Assembly (NCBI RefSeq): GCF_029360805.1 | Contig: NZ_JARKNC010000010.1 | Location: 733,287-797,286 of the forward strand | DNA from: Daejeonella sp. JGW-45 | GTDB lineage: Bacteria > Bacteroidota > Bacteroidia > Sphingobacteriales > Sphingobacteriaceae | DNA: 64,000 bases | Direction of reading: 5' to 3' | Part shown: positions 24,755 to 33,779 of the stretch, piece by piece | Position numbering within the stretch: position 1 is the first letter of the stretch | Layout: each line of letters begins with the position of its first letter | Program-made: the position numbers and the translations under genes | The notes under the pieces: model-generated | Databases searched by the model: none | Told to the model about the DNA's origin: nothing | Seen by the model: the letters and a program-made list of their open reading frames with translations, nothing else

Positions 24755-24816
24755 CTTCAAAATCCAATCGTAGTCCAACTACATATCAGATTATTAACCT
24801 TGTAATTCACAAAAGT

Positions 24817-27800
24817 ATGAAAAAACGAGAACTAAACAATAAAGTTCTGTTGCCTGATTTTACGACCCAAAAACTCTTATTAATGCTAAACTGGACAATA
24901 ATATTAACGTTCCTTCTTGTCCTGGAAGTATCAGCGAACAGTTATTCTCAAAATGTCAAAGTAGATCTGGATTTCCAAAACGTGAAATTTAAGAGAGCCT
25001 TTTCCATTTTAGAACAAAAGGGGAATATCAGATTATTATACAGCGAAGAAAGCCTGCCCGCCGACAGATCTATTACCCTTGCTGTGAAAAACACTCCCGT
25101 AATGGATGTCCTGGGGATGATATTGAAAGATACGGAACTCAAGTTCCGGGTATTAGAAAATGGCTTAGTAGTGATCTCCCCCCAGGACAATGAAATAAAG
25201 GACATTGTTGTAAAGGGTGTGGTTACAGACAGCAGGGGCGAAACATTGCCGGGAGTCAGTATCAAACTTAAAGGAACGTCGGTTGGGGCAACTACTGATG
25301 TAAACGGAAAGTATTCAATTAATGTGCCTGATAATGTCACCGTACTTGTGTTCACCTATATCGGTTTTAATACGCAGGAAGTTGCAATTAATGGTCGCAA
25401 TACACTAAATGTGCAGCTTGAAGTTTCCAATAGTTCATTGAACGAAGTTGTTGTAACGGCTTTAGGCATGTCTAAAGAAAAAAAGAGCCTCGGGTTTTCA
25501 GTTACTGAAGTAAAGGGCAGTGATCTGGCTGCTACTCAACAGTTAAATCCGGTGAATTCATTGATGGGAAAAGTTGCAGGCGTGCAAATTGATCAGAGCG
25601 CATCAGGACCTTTTGGAAATTCAAGAATTGTGATCCGTGGAAATTCAACTTTAAGCCAGAATAATCAACCAATATTCGTTATTGACGGAGTGATTGTTGA
25701 CAACGAGTCTGTTGCTGGTGGCCGCGATTTTGCAAATGACCTGTCGAATCTAAACAGCGAGAACTTTGAAAGTGTTTCGATATTGAAAGGGTCTTCTGCC
25801 GCAGCTTTATACGGCTCAAGAGCAATTAACGGAGTTGTTCTTATCACTACAAAGAAAGGTAGTAAAGCCAATGGAATTGGTGTTGATGTTTCGCAAAATT
25901 TTATGGTATATGATCCATACAAAGGTCCCGAATTTCAGAATGAATTTGGTGGCGGTAGCGTTGGTGCGTTCTTTACAGATGCCCGCGATAGAAACTATCA
26001 GTCAAATCAAATGTGGACTACAAAGGTGTTTCCGATAAATCCTATTACCAAGGAACCTTATATAGATCCGGCAATTAATCGTGAGAATGAAAACTGGGGA
26101 CCGAGATTTGCCAACCAGAAAGTACGTAATTATGATGGTACCTGGACCGAGTATAAAGCTGTGCCCAGTAACTACCTTGATGCTTTTCAAAATGGCACGT
26201 TAAGTACTACCAGTGTTGCTTTTTCCGGAGCAGGCGATAAAACCACCTATAGGTTCTCCGCGACGCATGACGATCAGGAAGGGATCACTGTGGCGAATGA
26301 GATGAAGAGAGATAATTTCAATTTAAGGATCACCCATAAGCTGGCTGATTGGTTGAGTACCGATGTAAGCGGAGGATATACAGCAAGTAATAATACCAAT
26401 CCTCAGAACCTCATATGGGCTGATTATGGTGATACATTTGCAGGAAATAACTGGGGAATTGCCTATATGTGGATGTTCCCGCGTAATTACGATACAAAAT
26501 ACTGGAATCAACCATCGAGATATACAAGTCAATTATTCGGAGGGTCACCAAGAGGAACAAACCCACTTGAGACCAACAAGGTGATGGCCCCGGAATTTTG
26601 GTTTAACATGAATAATACTGTTGCCACCATGGATAGCAGAAACTTCATGGGGCGATTCGCAGTAAATGCGAAGCTGACCAAGTGGGCTAATTTTACCGTT
26701 GAGGGTAATATGAATAATAATTATGACAAATATGAGAATAAGGCACTGGGTCAGTTTACCGACTTTAGCGGAGGTTCTTATACCTTAAATCAGTCAAAGA
26801 AAGAGAGCAATTTTGTAAAAGGAATACTTTCATTCAATAATATCAAAGTAGTAAAGAATGTAGGATTTACTGGTTTTGCCGGAGGTGAAATGTACAATTC
26901 AATTAGTTCATTTACACAGGGAATTACTTCAGGCGGGCTAATGGTTCCGGGTAATTATTTTATTACCAATTCAGTAAATTCGCCAATTGTCAGCGGCGGC
27001 GTAAACTATAATAAGAAGATCAATTCTGTTTATGCAAGTGCCGATTTTGATTATAAAAATCAGATCTATCTGGCTACAACATGGCGTGGTGACTGGTCGT
27101 CAGCTTTAACATATAAAGATGGAACCGGGAATAATTTTTACAATTATCCTTCAGCCAGTCTTTCATGGATCGCATCAGAAACATTCAAACTCCCGAGTGT
27201 GATAACCTTTGCAAAGTTGAGAACTAACATTGCGGCCCTGGGTAAAGACACAGACCCGTTTGTGATCAATCCCGGATACAGATTTGCGGGAAAGGTGATT
27301 GGACTACCGGGTGAACCTACCCGGGCGGGATTTAGTTCAAACAGCACTTTATCATCAAATTTAAAGCCTGAAAGAAAGATCTCCAAGGAAGTTGGGATGG
27401 AAATGCGTTTTCTAAAAAACCGCCTCGGTTTTGACATTACTTTGTATCAGGATAATACTTACGATCAGATCGTTGATATTTCGACACCTATTGAATCCGG
27501 AGTTTCCGGGGTTAAGATTAATGCCGGTAATATTCAGAACAAAGGTATTGAGATATCATTAGATGGAACCCCGGTGCAGACAGAAAACTTTCTTTGGAAT
27601 TCCCGTTTAACTTTCTCAAGGAATAAGAATCTGATCGTTTCTCTTGCGGAAGGAAGGTCAGATTACTCACTTGGCGGGGCAGCTTTTGACGCTAGTTCAT
27701 GGGCGGTTGTGGGAGGGTCTTATGGCACTATCCGGTCTACTACTCAGTCTTTAAAGTATGTCAATCCTGCGAATGCGGCCGATCCGAAAAACGGGATGAC

Positions 27801-28530
27801 TGTACTTGCCTGGAGGAATGATGCCCGTGCTGCTTTCCCTCAGAGAAGTAATAAATATCAGGATATCGGTGATATCAATGCTAAATTCAGAGGTGGTTTC
27901 TCCAATGATTTATCTTATAAGAACTGGTCACTGAATGTGTTGTTTGATGCAAAAGTTGGAGGCGATATGGCTATGTCCTCTATCAGGTCGGGGACTCATA
28001 CCGGGGTACTTCCTAATACATTGTTTGGTAGAGATGCTGAACACGGTGGAATTACATGGACCAGTAAATATGACGGAATCACCTATGATGACGGGATGAT
28101 TATTGACGGCGTATTTCCGATAGGACAAAAGGTTACCTTACCTAACGGTACTACTGCTGATGTTGGAGGTATGACCTTTAAAGAGGCTTATACAGCTGGA
28201 TTGGTTGAGCCAACACATGCTCCGCAGTTCTATTACCGTTATGCTTCTTCTTCTACAGGAGTGTCTGATTTCTGGATCAAAGAAAGTACCTGGGTTGCAC
28301 TTCGTCAGATAGCAATATCGTACAACCTTCCAAAAAGTATCGCTACCAAGCTGAAGGTTAATGGGATTTCTGTAAGTGTTATAGGCAGGGATCTGGGCTA
28401 TCTGTACAACTCTTTGCCTTATGATCTTAATCCTGCATCGTTAAACTCCAATTTGACGTCAGCAGTAGGTGAAGAAGGCTTCTTACCGATGATCCGCTCA
28501 ATTGGCGGTTCAGTAAAGATCCGTTTCTAG
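24817..28530 (+). CDS. SusC/RagA-family TonB-linked receptor with N-terminal STN domain
   Basis: 1,237 residues from the ATG at 24817 (MKKRELNNKVLLPDF). It has a long signal peptide ending near SANSYSQ and an STN (secretin/TonB N-terminal) domain (VDLDFQNVKFKRAFSILEQK ... FRVLENGLVVISP). A carboxypeptidase-regulatory-like domain follows (VKGVVTDSRGETLPGVSIKL), then a TonB-box-like NEVVVTALG, a plug (VIRGNSTLSQNNQPIFVIDG) and the barrel ending in GGSVKIRF. The STN domain marks it as a transducing receptor that signals to FecR. It is the outer-membrane importer of the locus and partners SusD 41 bp downstream. Confidence 0.94.
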   Translation: MKKRELNNKVLLPDFTTQKLLLMLNWTIILTFLLVLEVSANSYSQNVKVDLDFQNVKFKRAFSILEQKGNIRLLYSEESLPADRSITLAVKNTPVMDVLGMILKDTELKFRVLENGLVVISPQDNEIKDIVVKGVVTDSRGETLPGVSIKLKGTSVGATTDVNGKYSINVPDNVTVLVFTYIGFNTQEVAINGRNTLNVQLEVSNSSLNEVVVTALGMSKEKKSLGFSVTEVKGSDLAATQQLNPVNSLMGKVAGVQIDQSASGPFGNSRIVIRGNSTLSQNNQPIFVIDGVIVDNESVAGGRDFANDLSNLNSENFESVSILKGSSAAALYGSRAINGVVLITTKKGSKANGIGVDVSQNFMVYDPYKGPEFQNEFGGGSVGAFFTDARDRNYQSNQMWTTKVFPINPITKEPYIDPAINRENENWGPRFANQKVRNYDGTWTEYKAVPSNYLDAFQNGTLSTTSVAFSGAGDKTTYRFSATHDDQEGITVANEMKRDNFNLRITHKLADWLSTDVSGGYTASNNTNPQNLIWADYGDTFAGNNWGIAYMWMFPRNYDTKYWNQPSRYTSQLFGGSPRGTNPLETNKVMAPEFWFNMNNTVATMDSRNFMGRFAVNAKLTKWANFTVEGNMNNNYDKYENKALGQFTDFSGGSYTLNQSKKESNFVKGILSFNNIKVVKNVGFTGFAGGEMYNSISSFTQGITSGGLMVPGNYFITNSVNSPIVSGGVNYNKKINSVYASADFDYKNQIYLATTWRGDWSSALTYKDGTGNNFYNYPSASLSWIASETFKLPSVITFAKLRTNIAALGKDTDPFVINPGYRFAGKVIGLPGEPTRAGFSSNSTLSSNLKPERKISKEVGMEMRFLKNRLGFDITLYQDNTYDQIVDISTPIESGVSGVKINAGNIQNKGIEISLDGTPVQTENFLWNSRLTFSRNKNLIVSLAEGRSDYSLGGAAFDASSWAVVGGSYGTIRSTTQSLKYVNPANAADPKNGMTVLAWRNDARAAFPQRSNKYQDIGDINAKFRGGFSNDLSYKNWSLNVLFDAKVGGDMAMSSIRSGTHTGVLPNTLFGRDAEHGGITWTSKYDGITYDDGMIIDGVFPIGQKVTLPNGTTADVGGMTFKEAYTAGLVEPTHAPQFYYRYASSSTGVSDFWIKESTWVALRQIAISYNLPKSIATKLKVNGISVSVIGRDLGYLYNSLPYDLNPASLNSNLTSAVGEEGFLPMIRSIGGSVKIRF

Positions 28531-28571
28531 TAATCTTTATTGGTTATAATACATATTTAAAAAGAACAGAA

Positions 28572-30257
28572 ATGAAAAGGAATTTTTTATATATCATAAT
28601 AGCAGCGTTCACCAGCTTGTTTATTAGCTCTTGTACTAAAGATTTTGAGACGGTAAATGTTAATCCCAATGTTGTTACTGATGTTGATGTAAGGTTACTC
28701 TTTACATCATCACTGGTGCCAATGCAAACTTCCCGCGGAGGTGAATATTGGAATGAAGGTTTTACGCATTTTTTGTCGGCATGTCAATTAGTAACCGGCC
28801 AAAGTTATGCTGTGTCAACCACTGGCGTGAACAGTCGTTATAATCTTTTTTACGGTAGTGTGCTTCCTAATTTAGTGGAAATGCGAAGGATCATTGCACT
28901 TAAAGCCGATAAGGAGAAGTATGAGCAGATCAATGCTATTACCTATATTCCTCAAGTCATGATGGCTTTAAAGGTAAGCGATATGAATGGGTCTATGCCA
29001 TATACCGAAGCTAACAAAGGAAGGGACGAAGCTAAATACAGCCCTAAGTATGATAACCAGGAGGCTTTATATACGGTATGGCTGAAAGAATTGTCTGATG
29101 CGATCACTACTCTTCAAAAGAATTCGGGCAACCAGGTTTCATTTGGAAATAATGACGTCTTTTATAGAGGTGACGTTACAAAATGGATCAAACTTGCTAA
29201 TTCTCTGAAGTTAAGGATTGCCGCCCGGTATCAGAATCAGGATCCTGCAAAGACAACTCAAATATTCAAAGAGGTGATGGCAGATGCTGTGGGCCCGTTC
29301 AGCTCGACAGCTGATCAGTTGGTTCATGCAAATCCGACTTATTATCCTTTCGGAATTGATGGTTACAATATAGATATTTATAGCCGTCATTTTGCAGTTG
29401 GAACTGCTGTAGAGTTCCTGAAGTCGTCCGGCGATCCGCGTCTCGGGATTTATTATGACAAAAACTCTTTGACAGGAAACTTTAAAGATACGCTGGCAAA
29501 ATACAATAAGGTATTACCATCATGGATAAATACCAGTGATCCAAATATTATGTATCAGGGTGGGCCGGCTGATTTTCAGTCAAATCCGCCTGTAAGTTCC
29601 TTTTTCGTAAATCCATTTAATGGTGGTGGCGCCAACAGGTATCAGCTGATCTCAACTGTTAACCGTAAATTCTTTGCACCAACAGTGGATAGAGGAAGCG
29701 GTACAGTTATCGATGTGTTGTTTTCGTATGCAGAGGTTTCTTTGCAGATAGCAGAATTTATTCAAAAAGGTTACGGTGCCGGAGTTAATACCAGGGGGAC
29801 TGCAGCCGAATGGTACAATAAAGGAGTTCGTGCCTCGGTAAAGACTATGAATGAAATTGCTGTTGCTGCCGGTTCAACATCCTATGCAAATATCGATGCA
29901 ATGATTGATGCTCACCTGGCCAACGCAAAAGTAAAATTTGATGGGACAGCCAGCGACCTGGAGAAGATTTATATTCAATCACTATTGAATTTTTATCGTG
30001 ATCCTAACGAGGCGTTTACACTGGCACGCCGTACAGGTTATCCAAAGTTTAATTCAACTTTACTTGCTCGTGAAGTTATAAGCGATGTGTTGCCAAGAAG
30101 ATGGTGGACGCTGGACCCGGGACAGGTGAACAGCGCCAATTGGAATGCGGCCATGACAGAACAGGGCTTTACGCCAAACGATTTTACTGTTTCAAAACTG
30201 AATACTGAAAGGATCTGGTTTGATAAGAAATCTCCGGATTATGGTAAAGGGAATTGA
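28572..30257 (+). CDS. SusD/RagB-family surface lipoprotein
   Basis: 561 residues. It has a lipoprotein signal peptide (LYIIIAAFTSLFISSC) with the lipid-bearing Cys followed by TKDFETVNVNPN, typical of the SusD/RagB-like (SusD_2) branch. A helical TPR-like region and the C-terminal YKGKDPNEAF-like element (NFYRDPNEAFTLARRTGYP) fit the family. It caps the SusC barrel and captures substrate at the surface. A strong terminator follows, so sigma-fecR-susC-susD appears to be one transcription unit. Confidence 0.93.
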   Translation: MKRNFLYIIIAAFTSLFISSCTKDFETVNVNPNVVTDVDVRLLFTSSLVPMQTSRGGEYWNEGFTHFLSACQLVTGQSYAVSTTGVNSRYNLFYGSVLPNLVEMRRIIALKADKEKYEQINAITYIPQVMMALKVSDMNGSMPYTEANKGRDEAKYSPKYDNQEALYTVWLKELSDAITTLQKNSGNQVSFGNNDVFYRGDVTKWIKLANSLKLRIAARYQNQDPAKTTQIFKEVMADAVGPFSSTADQLVHANPTYYPFGIDGYNIDIYSRHFAVGTAVEFLKSSGDPRLGIYYDKNSLTGNFKDTLAKYNKVLPSWINTSDPNIMYQGGPADFQSNPPVSSFFVNPFNGGGANRYQLISTVNRKFFAPTVDRGSGTVIDVLFSYAEVSLQIAEFIQKGYGAGVNTRGTAAEWYNKGVRASVKTMNEIAVAAGSTSYANIDAMIDAHLANAKVKFDGTASDLEKIYIQSLLNFYRDPNEAFTLARRTGYPKFNSTLLAREVISDVLPRRWWTLDPGQVNSANWNAAMTEQGFTPNDFTVSKLNTERIWFDKKSPDYGKGN

Positions 30258-30286
30258 TGTATAAATCAACTCAATAAAATCTAACT

Positions 30287-30332
30287 AGTGGTTTGAAAGA
30301 TGGATTGTTTATTCATCTCTCAAACCACTTTT
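30287..30332 (+). terminator. intrinsic terminator after susD
   Basis: A 16-bp stem with one mismatch (AGTGGTTTGAAAGATG at 30287-30302; CATCTCTCAAACCACT at 30314-30329) is followed by TTTT. It separates the sigma/fecR/susCD operon from the aminotransferase gene. Confidence 0.8.
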
Positions 30333-30360
30333 CGCACTTACAAATTCTATTCTAAATACA

Positions 30361-31656
30361 ATGTCAGGACGTAAACAATTCTTACAACAGTTGGGCTTAA
30401 TGGCCGGAGCATTCTCCGCAAATAGTTTGTTCAATCAATTGCATGCTGAGGAGATATCTTTCGCTAATAATAAGATCAAGCATCTTTCACCGGTCCAACT
30501 GGCTGCAGATGAAGACTACTGGAGTGTTATTCAGCAGGCGTATACTGTAAGCCCTAATTTGATTAATTTAAATAATGGCGGCGTTAGTCCTTCACCACGG
30601 GTTGTTCAGGAAGCAGTTGAGCGTTATAATAAATTAACCAACGAAGGCCCTTCTTACTTTATGTGGGAGATACTGGATCAGGGGAGAGAACCCTTACGTG
30701 AAAAACTAGCGGAACTTGCCGGATGCAATAAAGAAGAAGTTGTGATTAATCGTAATGCTACTGAATCTTTGAATACGGTGATCCTGGGTCTTGATCTTAA
30801 AGCCGGAGATGAAGTTATTGGTTGTAAACTCGATTATCCGAATCACATGAATGCATGGAAGCAAAGAGCCATGCGGGATGGGATCATTTATAAGCAGCTT
30901 AGCTTTAACTTCCCAATCGAGAATGATGAGGAAATTGTTGCAGCATTTGAAAATGCGATCACTCCAAAGACTAAAATAATCCACGTAACTCATGTGATTA
31001 ATTGGGTGGGGCAGATCCTGCCGGTAAGAAAGATCAGTGATATGGCACATCGTCATGGTTTAGAGGTAGTATGTGATGGTGCACATTCTTTCGCATTACT
31101 TGATTTTAAAATTCCTGATCTGGGCTGTGATTATTTCGCTACTTCGCTTCATAAGTTCCTGAGTGCTCCTATCGGCAGCGGTATGATGTGGATCAGGCAG
31201 GATAAGATTTCTAAGATCTGGCCATTACTGGCAAATGGGGATCCTCGTGGCACAAATATTAGAAAATTTGAGACACTGGGTACCCGCAGTTTTCCTATCG
31301 AACAGGGAATCGGCGAAGCGATTAATTTCCAATTGGCCATAGGGAATAAGCGAAAAGAGGAACGTGTAAGATATCTTAAAAACTATTGGGCAGAACGGGT
31401 GAGTAATATTCCCAAAGTTAAGATCAAGACATCTCTCAAATCGGCATACTCGTGCGCTATTTGTGGCGTGAGCATCGATGGAATAACTCCAAGAGAGCTG
31501 GAGCGGATTCTTTTTAACAAGTATAAGATCCATACTGTGCCTATTGAATATGAGAATGTTAGCTGTGTGCGCGTAACTCCTCATGTATATACACGTTTGC
31601 CTGAGCTCGATAAATTTGTCAGGGCGATCACAGAAATATCCGTCAAGGGTAAATAA
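30361..31656 (+). CDS. class V aminotransferase, isopenicillin-N-epimerase-like, probably exported
   Basis: 431 residues. The N-terminus GRKQFLQQLGLMAGAFSANSL resembles a Tat signal with an Arg-Lys pair in place of Arg-Arg. The PLP domain has LNNGGVSPSP, VINRNATESLNTV, VCDGAHSFALLDF and the PLP-lysine segment TSLHKFLSAPIGSGM. This is the fold-type I class V group that includes isopenicillin N epimerase and cysteine-desulfurase-like racemases. Placed after a SusCD uptake system and before a secreted amidohydrolase, it may racemise or deaminate an imported amino-acid-type substrate in the periplasm; the substrate is inference. Confidence 0.88.
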   Translation: MSGRKQFLQQLGLMAGAFSANSLFNQLHAEEISFANNKIKHLSPVQLAADEDYWSVIQQAYTVSPNLINLNNGGVSPSPRVVQEAVERYNKLTNEGPSYFMWEILDQGREPLREKLAELAGCNKEEVVINRNATESLNTVILGLDLKAGDEVIGCKLDYPNHMNAWKQRAMRDGIIYKQLSFNFPIENDEEIVAAFENAITPKTKIIHVTHVINWVGQILPVRKISDMAHRHGLEVVCDGAHSFALLDFKIPDLGCDYFATSLHKFLSAPIGSGMMWIRQDKISKIWPLLANGDPRGTNIRKFETLGTRSFPIEQGIGEAINFQLAIGNKRKEERVRYLKNYWAERVSNIPKVKIKTSLKSAYSCAICGVSIDGITPRELERILFNKYKIHTVPIEYENVSCVRVTPHVYTRLPELDKFVRAITEISVKGK

Positions 31657-31687
31657 AGAGAACTCTCAACGTATTGAATTGGAATGC

Positions 31688-31708
31688 GGGGCAAGTTCGC
31701 TTTGCCCC
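31688..31708. terminator. candidate hairpin after the aminotransferase gene
   Basis: GGGGCAA and TTGCCCC form a 7-bp GC-rich stem around a 7-nt loop (31688-31708), 32 bp after the stop. There is no clear T-run, so it may only weaken read-through into the amidohydrolase. Confidence 0.45.
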
Positions 31709-31821
31709 TATTACATTGAAAAAATTACAGACCCAATCTGTCTTTTTTCAATTATTTTGATAACATTTAGACCTGATTATATTAAGTCTAATTGATATTT
31801 AACATTCTTTAAATCAATACA

Positions 31822-33093
31822 ATGCAAAAGCTCTTATTCTTTTTTTTTACCTTATTAAGCCTTAGTGCGGCCGCTCAGAACGTCCAGCCGGCCTACGCGA
31901 TCATTATAAAAGGCGGTCATGTCATGGACCCTAAAAATAGTATCGATGGCGTTATGGATGTGGCCATTAACAAAGACGGCAAGATTGCAGCAGTTGCTAA
32001 AAACCTGGATGCCAAGTCGGCGGTAAGGGTTGTAGATGCCAAAGGCCTTCTGGTGATCCCGGGAATAATAGACATGCACACCCACAACTTCGCTGGCGTT
32101 GAACCTGACAGATATTTAAGAAATAGTTATTATGCGAACATGCCTGACGGCTTCACGTTCCGTGTTGGTGTGACCACTGTTGTGGATGCAGGTAGTGCAG
32201 GCTGGAAGAACTTTGAGAAATTTAAAGATCAAACTATCGACAGGTCCCGAACCCGGGTTCTTTCCTTTCTTAATATTGTTGGAGAGGGCATGCCCGGCGG
32301 CAAGTTTGAGCAGGACAACAATGACATGGACGCACGTAAGTCGGCGGAAATGGCTACCAAGTACCGTGATCTGATCGTGGGGTTTAAAGTGGCTCATTAT
32401 AACAAGCCTGACTGGGTGCCTATTGACCGTGCTATTGAAGCCGGTAAAATGGCCGGTAACCTTCCTGTGATCGTTGACTTCGGTGGCGGCGGTCTATCGC
32501 TTGAAGAGTTGGTTATGAAGAAGTTCAGGCCTGGCGACATATATACGCATACTTATGGTGGCGGCGGCTCCGGCCGTGAGGCAATTACAGATCCGGTCAC
32601 CAAACAACTTCGGCCGTTTGTTTTTGAGGCACAAAAGAGAGGTGTGATCTGGGATGTGGGTCATGGCGCAGCCAGCTTTTCTTTTGCTCACGCTATACCG
32701 GCAAGCAAAGCAGGATTCTGGCCTGATGTGATCAGTACCGATCATCATGGTGGTAGCATGAACTCAGCAATGAAGGACATCCTGAATGTGATGACCAAGA
32801 TGAGGGCTTTGGGCATGAGCGTGCCAGCTATTGTTAATTCCGTTACCTGGAAGCCTGCACAGGTTATCAATCACGAGGAGCTTGGCAACCTGTCTGTTGG
32901 CTCGGAGGGTGATGTAACCTTGCTTCGTCTTCGTAAAGGTAAATTTGGTGTGTTTGACCAGATGGGACAGAAAGTTTCTGCCAGGCAAAAGTTTGAGTGC
33001 GAAGTCACCATCAAGGGCGGCCGCGTGTTTTATGATCTGAACGGCTTAACTACTCCAATACCGCGTGTTGCCGGAGGGTTGCCTGCTCTCTAA
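31822..33093 (+). CDS. secreted amidohydrolase/deacetylase-family metallohydrolase
   Basis: 423 residues with a signal peptide (LLFFFFTLLSLSAAAQ). The metal-dependent hydrolase core includes DAKGLLVIPGIIDMHTHNF (HxH), a putative carbamylated Lys in VGFKVAHYN, DIYTHTYGG, WDVGHGAASF and STDHHGGS (terminal Asp). The C-terminal beta-sandwich segment LSVGSEGDVTLLRLRKG is typical of cyclic amidohydrolases. It matches the amidohydrolase/deacetylase group annotated for N-acyl or cyclic amide hydrolysis and would act in the periplasm on material imported by the upstream SusCD. Confidence 0.88.
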   Translation: MQKLLFFFFTLLSLSAAAQNVQPAYAIIIKGGHVMDPKNSIDGVMDVAINKDGKIAAVAKNLDAKSAVRVVDAKGLLVIPGIIDMHTHNFAGVEPDRYLRNSYYANMPDGFTFRVGVTTVVDAGSAGWKNFEKFKDQTIDRSRTRVLSFLNIVGEGMPGGKFEQDNNDMDARKSAEMATKYRDLIVGFKVAHYNKPDWVPIDRAIEAGKMAGNLPVIVDFGGGGLSLEELVMKKFRPGDIYTHTYGGGGSGREAITDPVTKQLRPFVFEAQKRGVIWDVGHGAASFSFAHAIPASKAGFWPDVISTDHHGGSMNSAMKDILNVMTKMRALGMSVPAIVNSVTWKPAQVINHEELGNLSVGSEGDVTLLRLRKGKFGVFDQMGQKVSARQKFECEVTIKGGRVFYDLNGLTTPIPRVAGGLPAL

Positions 33094-33141
33094 GTTTGAC
33101 GGCTTTGAATTACCAGGGTCGGCTTAAAAATGTGGACTTTT

Positions 33142-33252
33142 CGACCCCGAAGGCGGTCGTATGTAAGAATTTAAGATACATGCGACCGCCTTCGGGGTCG
33201 GGGATTACGGTCGTATGATTTTCCTATAAATATGTGACCACCTTCGGGGTCA
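33142..33252. repeat. REP-like palindromic repeats
   Basis: Arms at 33142-33165 and 33177-33200 (core GACCCCGAAGGCGGTCG) pair over 24 bp with one mismatch around an 11-nt loop. A partial third copy lies at 33235-33252 (TGACCACCTTCGGGGTCA). This looks like a repetitive extragenic palindrome cluster. It fills the gap between the amidohydrolase and cytochrome genes and could also terminate transcription. Confidence 0.8.
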
Positions 33253-33286
33253 AAACTTATTTGTGTTCTGGCGGGGAGATATTATC

Positions 33287-33733
33287 ATGTTTAAATTAAA
33301 ATATATCGTTTTCATTATTTGTGCCGGCTTTTTCGCCCTTTCGTTCAATACCAGGTACGTCAGGCTGCAGGAGCGCTGGGAAGCCCCGGCTTCTGCGGAC
33401 TCACTGTTCAACCCCTATCTCATTGAGCCGCTGACCCTGCCCCAGGCGCAGGAGGTGTATACGATCTATTGTGCTTCCTGTCACGGGCAACAGGGAAAGG
33501 CTGATGGAATAGCAACAAAGAACCTCGATGTAAAGCCTCTGCCTTTTCAGGATAAACGGGTTAAAGGTCAAACACCGGGCGCTTTGTACTGGAAGATCCG
33601 TGAAGGAAGGGGTGAAATGCCGTCCTTTAGAGACCTGATATCCGAGGAACAGAAATGGCAATTGGTAGAATATGTGAAAGACCTGTCAAAGCCATACGAG
33701 CAGCAGATGAATCCTTTTAAAGTTGAAAATTGA
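33287..33733 (+). CDS. c-type cytochrome
   Basis: 148 residues from the ATG at 33287 (MFKLKYIVFIICAGFF), with an N-terminal export signal or anchor. The haem-binding motif is CASCH in YTIYCASCHGQQG, and the axial Met is probably in GRGEMPSFRDLI. It is a mono-haem class I cytochrome such as those serving periplasmic dehydrogenases. The position after the aminotransferase and amidohydrolase suggests an electron acceptor for periplasmic oxidation in the same pathway; this is inference. Its last codons (KVEN, stop) lie inside a GTTGAAA heptad array. Confidence 0.88.
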   Translation: MFKLKYIVFIICAGFFALSFNTRYVRLQERWEAPASADSLFNPYLIEPLTLPQAQEVYTIYCASCHGQQGKADGIATKNLDVKPLPFQDKRVKGQTPGALYWKIREGRGEMPSFRDLISEEQKWQLVEYVKDLSKPYEQQMNPFKVEN

Positions 33734-33753
33734 AGGTTGAAAGTTGAAAGTGG
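33722..33753. repeat. GTTGAAA heptad array overlapping the cytochrome stop codon
   Basis: GTTGAAA, ATTGAAG, GTTGAAA, GTTGAAA, GTGG run in register from 33722. The TGA stop of the cytochrome gene (33731-33733) is within the second unit. An 18-bp stretch (33736-33753) is identical to 3430-3447 inside the YycJ-like gene. Confidence 0.8.
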
Positions 33754-33779
33754 AGATCGGGTGTAGAAACGAAGTTTGT

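Noticed and set aside
24736-24816. SusC start at 24736
   Set aside because: It would place the hairpin in coding sequence and precede the signal peptide with a hydrophilic tail; the ATG at 24817 gives a proper signal sequence.
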